From: Candidatus Sediminicultor sextus
GTDB lineage: Bacteria > Atribacterota > Phoenicimicrobiia > Phoenicimicrobiales > Phoenicimicrobiaceae
Direction: 5' to 3'
NCBI GenBank assembly: GCA_014894735.1
Contig: JADBKX010000170.1
Coordinates: forward strand, 1 to 12,211
Length of the DNA: 12,211 nt
The first letter of the stretch is position 1, and the number at the start of each line of letters is the position of its first letter. Shown in pieces: positions 1 through 6,139 of this stretch. Below the pieces are notes generated by a model that searched no databases, was not told the origin of the DNA, and saw only the letters and a program-made list of their open reading frames with translations. The position numbers and the translations under genes are program-made.

Positions 1-43
1 ATCTAAAATATAGAAGAAAAGAAATAAGAAAGGCGATTAAAAT

Positions 44-856
44 ATGGTAACTTTTTTAATAAATTTTAATCCTGTAATACAAGCCCTTCTGGCCGGAATT
101 TTTACCTGGGGGCTTACTGCGTTAGGAGCTGCTACTGTATTTATAACTAAGGAAATGGATGAAAAAATTATCAATACTATGCTTGGTTTTGCAGGTGGAA
201 TCATGATTGCCGCAAGTTATTGGTCACTATTGGCTCCAGCTATTGAGATGTCTAAAGGAAAATATTTTCCAGTATGGTTTCCAGCAGTAGTAGGTTTCCT
301 TTTGGGAAGTATTTTTTTATGGAGTATTGATAAAATACTTCCCCACCTTCATCTTGGCTTACGGTTAAAAGAGGCCGAAGGTATTAAAACATCCGTGCAG
401 CGTAGTACTTTACTTATTCTGGCTGTAACTCTACATAACATCCCCGAAGGTCTTGCTATAGGAGTAGCCTTTGGAGCTATTGCTGAAGGCTTCCCTTCAG
501 CTACTTTGCCAGTAGCCGTAGCCTTGGCGGTAGGTATAGGGATTCAAAATTTTCCGGAAGGTTTAGCTATCTCTATGCCCCTTCGATGTGAGGGAATGAC
601 CAAGATCAAAAGTTTTTGGTATGGACAGTTATCTGGAATAGTAGAGCCTATTTTCAGTGTAGTGGGAGCAGGTGCTGTTATTATGGCGAAGCCTATTTTA
701 CCTTATGCTCTATCTTTTGCTGCCGGAACCATGATTTTTGTGGTAGTTGAAGAGTTAATTCCTACATCTCAACGTGGTAAAAATACAGATTTAGCAACCT
801 TAGGAGTAATATTAGGTTTTGCTATAATGATGGTACTTGATGTAGCATTTAGTTAG
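44..856 (+). CDS. ZIP-family divalent metal transporter (GufA/ZupT-like)
   Basis: Predicted inner-membrane metal-ion (Zn/Fe/Mn-type) transporter of 270 residues, a normal length for bacterial ZIP proteins. About eight hydrophobic segments are visible. The ZIP signature is clear: HNIPEG at 131-136 and NFPEG at 169-173 supply the paired metal-site residues of the two central helices, and SGIVEP at 197-202 adds the conserved glutamate of the following helix. A short histidine motif, HLHLG (101-105), lies in the cytoplasmic loop where ZIP proteins usually carry a His-rich metal-binding stretch. The second motif has Asn rather than His as its first ligand, as in the GufA branch. AAAGG about 10 nt upstream supports the ATG. 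Only 43 bp lie upstream, so any promoter or metal-responsive operator is outside the window or not visible. The family is certain; the metal specificity cannot be read from sequence. Confidence 0.93.
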   Translation: MVTFLINFNPVIQALLAGIFTWGLTALGAATVFITKEMDEKIINTMLGFAGGIMIAASYWSLLAPAIEMSKGKYFPVWFPAVVGFLLGSIFLWSIDKILPHLHLGLRLKEAEGIKTSVQRSTLLILAVTLHNIPEGLAIGVAFGAIAEGFPSATLPVAVALAVGIGIQNFPEGLAISMPLRCEGMTKIKSFWYGQLSGIVEPIFSVVGAGAVIMAKPILPYALSFAAGTMIFVVVEELIPTSQRGKNTDLATLGVILGFAIMMVLDVAFS

Positions 857-883
857 TAGCTAAAATAATTTTTATTAGATTTA

Positions 884-892
884 TGATAAAAT
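884..892 (+). promoter_or_regulatory. Possible extended -10 promoter for the hydrolase-acyltransferase unit
   Basis: TGATAAAAT matches an extended -10 element (TGn followed by TAAAAT) about 70 nt before the hydrolase ATG and just after the ZIP stop. No good -35 hexamer is present 16-18 nt upstream. In DNA this AT-rich such matches arise by chance, so this is tentative. Confidence 0.3.
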
Positions 893-960
893 AAAAAAAT
901 TAAATAGAACGATGATTAACTTGGCTATTTTTAAAAAACAGAAAAAGGGGTAAGGATATT

Positions 961-2421
961 ATGAAAAAGATATATAAAATATTATTTTATAGTTTGATTT
1001 GTTTTATTTTAATAATTGTGGACTGTGCAAGTCTTGCGGTTTTTGCCCAGCAACAATTTTTTTCTCCAACAGGCATCGAGGGTATCTGGGAGGGTAAGTT
1101 GAAAGTACCGGGAATAGAACTTAGGATTGTGTGTAAGATTTCTAAGAATCCAGATGGAACTCTAACTGCAACTTTAGATAGCCCTGATCAGGGAGTAACT
1201 GGTATACCGGTGGAAAAGGTTATTGTTAAAGATAATGATTTATATATGGAAATAAATTCTTTGGGAGGTATTTTTGAAGGAAAGATAAGTAGTGATTTTT
1301 TAACTATAGAAGGGCAATGGAAACAATCCGGACAGACTCTACCGCTGACAGTGAAAAGAGTAAATAAGGCTGTTGAAGTCTTCAGACCGCAAGAGCCGAA
1401 GAAACCTTATCCTTACATAGAAGAAGAAGTAGTATATGAAAATAAAGAAGCAGAAATTACACTCACAGGAACTCTGACTTTGCCACCTGGAAAGAGTTCT
1501 TCCCCGGTAGTTTTATTAATAACCGGTTCCGGACCGCAGGACCGTAATGAAACCATATACAACCATCGTCCCTTCCTGGTATTAGCAGATTATTTAACTC
1601 GTCAGGGGATTGCAGTCCTCAGAGTAGATGATCGGGGAGTGGGAGAATCTACCGGAGACTTTTCCCGGGCTACCAGTGGAGATTTTGCTTCCGATGTGTT
1701 AGCCGGGATAGAATATCTAAAAGCAAGAAAAGAGATAAATCCAAAGAAGATTGGTCTTATTGGGCATAGCGAAGGTGGTATTATTGCCCCGATGGTTGCT
1801 GCAAAATCTTCAGATGTGGCTTTTATAGTATTGATGGCCGGGACAGGGTTAACCGGAGAAGAAATTTTATATTTACAAGGTGCTTTGATTTCCAGGGCAA
1901 TGGGGGTTAGTGAAGAAGATATTATTAAGAATCGTCAGTTTAATGAAAAGATATTTTCCCTCATTAAGGAGGGAAAGGACGAGAAAACTATTGAAGAAAA
2001 ACTTCGTCAGATGTTTATGGAAGATTGGGAAAAAATGAGTGATGAGAAAAAAGAACAAATAGGTGATCCGGAAGTGTTCCTTAAAGTTCAACTTCAGAGC
2101 TTATTATCTCCCTGGCTTAAGTTTTTCCTGACCTATGATCCTAAACCAACTTTGAGTAAGGTGAAGTGTCCGGTATTGGCTATAAATGGAGAGAAAGATT
2201 TACAAGTTCCCTCCAAAGAAAATCTAAGTGCTATCGAAGAAGCCCTCATTGCCGGAGGCAACAAAAACTTTACTGTCAAAGAATTCCCCGGCCTTAATCA
2301 TCTTTTTCAGACTGCTCAAACGGGATTGCCTGCTGAATATGCGAAGATTGAGGAAACAATTTCACCGGAGGTTTTAAAAATAATAAGTGATTGGATTTTA
2401 GAACAAACCCGAAACAAATAA
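961..2421 (+). CDS. Exported alpha/beta hydrolase with N-terminal beta domain
   Basis: Secreted serine hydrolase (esterase/acyl-peptidase type) of 486 residues. Residues 1-30 are a signal peptide (MKK, long hydrophobic core) with a plausible signal peptidase I site after VFA (27-29); C22 is preceded by Asp and makes a poor lipobox. Residues about 38-134 form a beta-rich module beginning GIWEGKL, common in front of this hydrolase group. The alpha/beta hydrolase core follows from about 155. It has an oxyanion-region motif GSGPQDR (189-195), the nucleophile elbow GHSEGG (268-273, Ser270), a probable acid Asp413 in NGEKDLQVP, and His447 in GLNHLF. A charged helical lid/insert occupies about 315-375. 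All triad residues are present, so it should be active; the substrate is unknown. TAAGG lies 5-6 nt before the ATG. It is followed 14 bp later by a PlsC-like acyltransferase, which hints at an envelope-lipid or ester substrate, but that is inference only. Confidence 0.88.
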   Translation: MKKIYKILFYSLICFILIIVDCASLAVFAQQQFFSPTGIEGIWEGKLKVPGIELRIVCKISKNPDGTLTATLDSPDQGVTGIPVEKVIVKDNDLYMEINSLGGIFEGKISSDFLTIEGQWKQSGQTLPLTVKRVNKAVEVFRPQEPKKPYPYIEEEVVYENKEAEITLTGTLTLPPGKSSSPVVLLITGSGPQDRNETIYNHRPFLVLADYLTRQGIAVLRVDDRGVGESTGDFSRATSGDFASDVLAGIEYLKARKEINPKKIGLIGHSEGGIIAPMVAAKSSDVAFIVLMAGTGLTGEEILYLQGALISRAMGVSEEDIIKNRQFNEKIFSLIKEGKDEKTIEEKLRQMFMEDWEKMSDEKKEQIGDPEVFLKVQLQSLLSPWLKFFLTYDPKPTLSKVKCPVLAINGEKDLQVPSKENLSAIEEALIAGGNKNFTVKEFPGLNHLFQTAQTGLPAEYAKIEETISPEVLKIISDWILEQTRNK

Positions 2422-2435
2422 TGGGGTAGCTTATT

Positions 2436-3023
2436 TTGTTATACAATATTGCCAAATGTATTTGTTGGATTATTTTTAAATTACTTTTTCGGCTAAAAGT
2501 AACCGGCCAAGAAAATATACCACAGGATGGCCCGTTTATTATTGTCGCCAATCATTCAAGTTTATTAGACCCGGTTATCCTGGGAGTATCGGTTAGACCT
2601 AAAGTAATTTTTGTAGCCGCGGCCTATCTTTTCAAAATAGGTTGGCTTGGTTATATGTTAAGAAAGTTTAATTCTATCCCGGTTCAAAGAGAAAATGATA
2701 TTAAGGCTATAAAGCAATCTTTGGAAATATTGAAGAGAGATGGAGTTTTAGGAATTTTCCCCGAAGGGGGTATTGACCGTCAAAAGAATAATTTACCAGT
2801 TAGAGCGGGGGCCGCCTATCTGGCTGCCAAGATAGGAGTACCTATTGTACCTATAAAAATTAAAGGAGCAGATAAGGTTTTGCCGAGAGGAGCAAAATTT
2901 ATCAGAAGCTTAAACAAAATTGAAGTGGAAATTAAGAAACCAATTTTCTGTTCAAGACAGACTAATAAAAATAAAGAAATTATTAAAAGGGCAGTAGAAT
3001 CTTATATAAAAGAGATATATTAA
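2436..3023 (+). CDS. plsC: 1-acyl-sn-glycerol-3-phosphate acyltransferase (PlsC family)
   Basis: Lysophosphatidic-acid acyltransferase-type enzyme, 195 residues, the compact bacterial form. It transfers an acyl group to lysophosphatidate in phospholipid synthesis at the inner membrane. All PlsC motif blocks are in order: NHSSLLD (39-45; catalytic His40 and Asp45, the HX4D motif), IPVQR (81-85; glycerol-phosphate-binding Arg), FPEGG (108-112) and VPIVPI (135-140). The amphipathic/hydrophobic N-terminus (residues 1-20) fits a membrane-anchoring helix pair. The start is a TTG codon 14 bp after the hydrolase stop; GGGG lies about 10 nt before it, and no in-frame ATG precedes the HX4D motif. The tight spacing means co-transcription with the hydrolase. 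The gene symbol is by family; a broader PlsC-like acyltransferase with another acceptor cannot be excluded. Confidence 0.9.
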   Translation: MLYNIAKCICWIIFKLLFRLKVTGQENIPQDGPFIIVANHSSLLDPVILGVSVRPKVIFVAAAYLFKIGWLGYMLRKFNSIPVQRENDIKAIKQSLEILKRDGVLGIFPEGGIDRQKNNLPVRAGAAYLAAKIGVPIVPIKIKGADKVLPRGAKFIRSLNKIEVEIKKPIFCSRQTNKNKEIIKRAVESYIKEIY

Positions 3024-3119
3024 AATGGAGTTGAAAAAATATGCCTATAAAGATTATTATTGAAAACAAAAAACCATTAACCTTAAAAATTAAAAATTTG
3101 CTATATTTTTTCAAAATAA

Positions 3120-3148
3120 AAAGGATTTTCTTCTTTTTTATCGAATTC
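3120..3148 (+). promoter_or_regulatory. Sigma-H-like promoter upstream of the racemase gene
   Basis: AAAGGATTT (3120-3128) matches the Bacillus sigma-H -35 consensus RnAGGAwWW. Eleven nucleotides later ATCGAATTC (3140-3148) matches the -10 consensus RnnGAATwW except for its last base. The spacing of 11 is within the known 11-12 range. It lies 22 nt before the racemase ATG, with an AAGGGAAGGG ribosome-binding stretch between. The match is seen directly; the assignment to a sigma-H-type factor is inference. Confidence 0.55.
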
Positions 3149-3170
3149 TTTTATTAAGGGAAGGGAAATT

Positions 3171-3860
3171 ATGTCAAAACATATCGGAATAGTCGGATGT
3201 AGTGCAGAAGGTGCAGCTCTTTGTTATCGTACAATCTGTAAAGAAGGAACAAGTATTTTGGGAAGGTACGCTCATCCGGAGGTTACTATGCACACCTTCC
3301 CCTTAAGTGAATATATGCGGTATATCGAACAGGGGGATTGGGAAGGAGTTGCAGATTTAATGTTATCCTCGGTATCTAAATTAGCAAAAGTGGGAGCAGA
3401 TTTTGCAATATGTCCTGATAACACCATACATCAGGCATTCGATTTGGTGGTCAAAGAATCACGAATTCCCTGGCTTCACATTGCACAGGAAGTTGCCATT
3501 GAAGCAAAACAAAAAGATTATAAATGCCTGGGAATTTTGGGTACACGATATTTAATGGAGGGACCGGTTTATCCTGCCAAGATTACTGCGGTTGGCATTG
3601 GACACATGATTCCCGAAGTAAAAGATAGAGAGAGAATTAATAAGATAATTTTTGATGAATTAGTTAATGCTTGTTTTACTAAAGAGGCGCTTAGCTATTT
3701 TAAAGAAGTCATCGATGAATTAAAAAGCAAAGGGTGTGACGCGGTAGTTCTTGGCTGTACCGAAATACCGCTGTTAGTAAATCAAGAGAATTCATCTCTA
3801 CCTATACTTGATTCTACCAGACTCCTGGCAAGAGCTGCTTTGAAAGAAGCAACAAGATAA
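3171..3860 (+). CDS. Aspartate/glutamate racemase-superfamily protein
   Basis: Cytoplasmic PLP-independent amino-acid racemase-type enzyme of 229 residues, the usual length for the aspartate/glutamate racemase superfamily. The protein has two similar halves. The first catalytic region is GADFAICPDNTIH, with Cys81 and the conserved Asn-Thr pair at 84-85; the second is GCTEIP (195-200) with Cys196. These are the expected two-base cysteines, although Cys81 stands three residues before the Asn rather than at the more usual one or two. The N-terminus (IGIVGCSAEG, 5-14) is a typical first strand and loop. The ATG is preceded by AAGGGAAGGG at good spacing and by a sigma-H-like promoter. A membrane protein gene follows after 29 bp and probably shares the transcript. 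The likely role is D-amino-acid formation or isomerisation of a related acid; the exact substrate is unknown. Confidence 0.85.
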   Translation: MSKHIGIVGCSAEGAALCYRTICKEGTSILGRYAHPEVTMHTFPLSEYMRYIEQGDWEGVADLMLSSVSKLAKVGADFAICPDNTIHQAFDLVVKESRIPWLHIAQEVAIEAKQKDYKCLGILGTRYLMEGPVYPAKITAVGIGHMIPEVKDRERINKIIFDELVNACFTKEALSYFKEVIDELKSKGCDAVVLGCTEIPLLVNQENSSLPILDSTRLLARAALKEATR

Positions 3861-3889
3861 AATCTTTATTAAGGAGGCAAATAAGATAG

Positions 3890-4609
3890 ATGAATAAAAT
3901 TAATTTAAAAGAAAAAATAGAAATTTTGAATGTGCAAAGAATTATCTTTGCGGTGGTTTTATTTATCTTATTAATTGTGATAGCCAGCATTCTTTTATTA
4001 ATCTGGTGGCCGGGAAAACCATCGTTAGCAGAAATAACCAATTCCTGGGTCGCCTTAATAATGGTGTATCTGGTTCTCACTATAGCATTATTTGAAAAGC
4101 CTATTTACAAGTTCTTTGAAGAATTTTTTACCGCAAAAAAATCAGGGCAGCACGATTCTCAACAGTCAAAACAAGAACAATTTCTCGGTTCAGTTTCAGA
4201 TATTCATATTGGTGACTTAACCCCTTCTTACGATTTTAATCGGGACAACATATTAAATAAGGAAATTCAAGATGCAGACTCCGTCGTATTAAGAGAAGAA
4301 GAGATGGATAAACATATTCGAAAACTGCAAGAAGAAAATATTAAATGGCGATTTCTCTATGCCGATACTTATCTGGTCTTATACGCAAAATATGTTTTAT
4401 TCTGGCTTCATAAATCCAAATCGGTAAGCCGAGAAGAATATGATAATATATGGCAGCCTAAAATATCCGACCCCGAAGAGCGGGAGGCCATATTAGACGC
4501 CCTCCTTGATTTAGAATTTATCCAGGAAAAGGAAGGAGATACTTTTTCTATTACTGAGTTAGGCTCAGCTTACGTAAATTATCTGAAAGAAATGGACAAA
4601 CAAAAGTAA
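3890..4609 (+). CDS. Membrane-anchored protein with winged-helix-like C-terminus, unknown function
   Basis: I do not recognise this 239-residue protein. Two hydrophobic helices span about 18-40 (ending IWWPG) and 51-69, so it is an inner-membrane hairpin. A short linker rich in Gln/Ser/Lys (84-97) leads to a soluble part. Residues about 120-152 are charged and probably helical or coiled coil. Residues about 157-234 look like a small winged-helix fold: helices at 157-174, 179-187 and 196-209, then a beta-hairpin-like stretch and TELGSAYVNYL (222-232), which resembles the last helix of many wHTH domains. The soluble part should be cytoplasmic if the hairpin topology holds. The Shine-Dalgarno sequence AAGGAGG (3871-3877) is strong but 12 nt from the ATG; an in-frame TAG directly before the ATG rules out an earlier start. 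It lies 29 bp after the racemase gene, probably in the same operon. Possible roles are a membrane-tethered regulator or a protein-interaction domain; neither is established. Confidence 0.75.
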   Translation: MNKINLKEKIEILNVQRIIFAVVLFILLIVIASILLLIWWPGKPSLAEITNSWVALIMVYLVLTIALFEKPIYKFFEEFFTAKKSGQHDSQQSKQEQFLGSVSDIHIGDLTPSYDFNRDNILNKEIQDADSVVLREEEMDKHIRKLQEENIKWRFLYADTYLVLYAKYVLFWLHKSKSVSREEYDNIWQPKISDPEEREAILDALLDLEFIQEKEGDTFSITELGSAYVNYLKEMDKQK

Positions 4610-4613
4610 CAAA

Positions 4614-4663
4614 TGGGGTTAAACCCCAAGAACACTAAAACCATTATTTTGCAAGGGTTTTAG
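4614..4663 (+). repeat. Two adjacent inverted repeats (hairpins) after the membrane-protein gene
   Basis: TGGGGT-taa-ACCCCA (4614-4628) is a six-pair hairpin starting 4 nt after the stop codon. A second perfect eight-pair inverted repeat follows: CTAAAACC (4635-4642) and GGTTTTAG (4656-4663) around a 13-nt loop. Neither is followed immediately by a T-run (only TATTTTT some 6 nt on), so they are poor classical terminators. They may attenuate transcription or form a processing structure before the reductase gene. Confidence 0.4.
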
Positions 4664-4738
4664 AAGAGGTATTTTTCCACAGTTTTCCGCTAATGGGTGA
4701 ACTCAAGGTTGATTTAAAAATAAATAGAAAGGAGAAGC

Positions 4739-5680
4739 ATGTCTAAAAAAATTAAAAGTGTATGTGTATATGGCATCGGAGGTGTCGGTGGGTATTTTGG
4801 CGGCAGAATAGCTCATGAAATTAGCAAGGGTAACCGTGCTGTACAGGTCTATTTCATAGGCCGAGGGGAACATTTAAAAGCCATTCAGCAACACGGGCTG
4901 AATCTAATCACCGACAAAGAGGAATTTCTTTGCTTTCCGAATATTGCCACCGATAATATAAGACATATTCCTGCCCCGGATTTATACTTACTATGTGTAA
5001 AAGGGTATGACTTGGATAATGCTGCTGCATCAATTTCAAAAAATATATCTGCTGATACGGTAATTCTCCCCTTGCTTAACGGAATAGATATCTATGAGCG
5101 CATAAGGGCCAGTTTACAAAAAGCGATAGTCTCACCCGCCTGTGTCTATGTTTCCTCCAGTATTGAAAAACCCGGTACCATCAGACAAAAAGGTCTTGAA
5201 GGACATATCATATTTGGTAAAGACCCGAGATACTTAGGTTATAATTATGATTATCTTATTGAATTCTTTAATCAAATGGGGATTAGCAGCACCTGGCATG
5301 ATAATCCCTATCCGGCAATATGGGAAAAGTATATATTTATTACAGCGTTTAGTTTAATGACCGCCTATTCAGGAAAAAAAATAGGAGGAGTACTCTCTGA
5401 TGATAAGTTAAAGAGTATGACGGAAAATATCATGAAAGAAGTTGTTTTAATCGGGAAAGCAAAAAATATAGATTTTGAGCAAGATATAGTAGAAAAAACT
5501 CTACAAAAAGCCCAGAGCTTTCCCTACGAAACCAAGACTTCATTTCAAAGAGATTATGAAAAGGGAAACACCAGACACGAAGGAGATATATTCGGAGGAA
5601 CTTTAATCCGTCTGGCAAAAGAACACCATGTCTTAATCCCCACAATTACGGAAGTGTATGGAGAACTAATGGCACGATAA
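4739..5680 (+). CDS. Ketopantoate reductase (PanE/ApbA)-family oxidoreductase
   Basis: NAD(P)H-dependent reductase of 313 residues with the two-domain ApbA fold: an N-terminal Rossmann domain and a helical C-terminal domain. The nucleotide-binding loop is YGIGGVGGYFGG (11-22). The conserved lysine (K88 in CVKGYD) and NG (N114 in LLNGID) mark the active-site cleft, and the catalytic-type lysine is K197 in WEKYIF. In E. coli PanE that lysine is followed by two substrate-binding asparagines four and eight residues on; here they are Ile201 and Ser205. The late Ser/Glu region (S268 to E281) is kept. It is therefore a family member whose substrate may not be ketopantoate, so no gene symbol is given. 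AAAGGAGA lies just before the ATG. It is probably co-transcribed with the C_GCAxxG_C_C gene 36 bp downstream. Confidence 0.87.
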   Translation: MSKKIKSVCVYGIGGVGGYFGGRIAHEISKGNRAVQVYFIGRGEHLKAIQQHGLNLITDKEEFLCFPNIATDNIRHIPAPDLYLLCVKGYDLDNAAASISKNISADTVILPLLNGIDIYERIRASLQKAIVSPACVYVSSSIEKPGTIRQKGLEGHIIFGKDPRYLGYNYDYLIEFFNQMGISSTWHDNPYPAIWEKYIFITAFSLMTAYSGKKIGGVLSDDKLKSMTENIMKEVVLIGKAKNIDFEQDIVEKTLQKAQSFPYETKTSFQRDYEKGNTRHEGDIFGGTLIRLAKEHHVLIPTITEVYGELMAR

Positions 5681-5716
5681 AATTCGAGCGTATCTTACTT
5701 CAGGAGGAAGAAATAA

Positions 5717-6133
5717 ATGTTGCAAGAATTAATCCAGGGCGGGTATGGAATTAAAGAAGATTTAAATTGTGCGGAAACTATTTTATATGGTGCTAATCAG
5801 GTTTATCATCTTAACTTAAACCCTGATTCTCTAAGACTGGCAGCTGCCTTTGGCGGGGGAATGGCTATCGAAAGTGTCTGTGGTGTATTGACAGCATCCC
5901 TGATGGTTTTAGGGAAGCTCTTTGTTCCAGATATTGCTCACAAACATCCGGAAATTAAAGAATTAAGTAAAGAATTATTTGATACTTTTGAAAAAGAAAT
6001 GGGTGATATTCTATGTAAACCATTAAAGGATAATTACCGAACAGAAGAGAAAAAATGTAGAGAGGTTATTTTGAAAGCAGCGGAAATATTGGATAAGATA
6101 GTGGCGAGAGAACTGAATAAAAGGGAATGCTAA
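5717..6133 (+). CDS. C_GCAxxG_C_C family redox-associated protein
   Basis: Small cytoplasmic protein (138 residues) of the C_GCAxxG_C_C family, found mostly in anaerobes and thought to be redox-active or metal-binding; no defined reaction is known to me. The family cysteines are present in order: Cys18 in LNCAET, Cys55 in FGGGMAIESVCGVLT (45-59), Cys100 in DILCKPL and Cys114 in EKKCRE, plus a terminal Cys138. Residues 51-53 (IES) stand where many members have glycines between FGGGM and the CG. The rest is predicted helical. AGGAGG (5702-5707) lies 9 nt before the ATG. It follows the reductase by 36 bp on the same strand, which suggests a small redox unit. Its stop is only 6 bp from the end of the converging Fe-S gene, so the two transcripts must overlap or end within coding DNA. 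Confidence 0.85.
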   Translation: MLQELIQGGYGIKEDLNCAETILYGANQVYHLNLNPDSLRLAAAFGGGMAIESVCGVLTASLMVLGKLFVPDIAHKHPEIKELSKELFDTFEKEMGDILCKPLKDNYRTEEKKCREVILKAAEILDKIVARELNKREC

Positions 6134-6139
6134 TTCATT

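Noticed and set aside
1018..1032. Possible lipoprotein signal (Cys22) in the hydrolase
   Set aside because: The residue before the Cys is Asp, which does not fit a lipobox, and a good signal peptidase I site (VFA then Gln) follows at 29-30.
1873..2551. Antisense open frames within the hydrolase and acyltransferase genes (71-85 codons)
   Set aside because: They lie opposite genes with clear family motifs, have no domain features, and follow from the base composition of the coding strand.
3041..3157. Possible 38-codon gene (MPIKII..., ending FIEFFY) between the acyltransferase and the racemase, with GGAG upstream; also a 12-codon frame from 3025
   Set aside because: Composition is only Lys/Ile/Phe from AT-rich intergenic DNA, it contains the sigma-H-like promoter, and it has no recognisable domain. 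A tiny leader peptide cannot be ruled out.
3814..4080. Minus-strand frame of 88 codons across the racemase end and membrane-protein start
   Set aside because: It is the shadow of the transmembrane-coding region, with no ribosome site or homologous feature.
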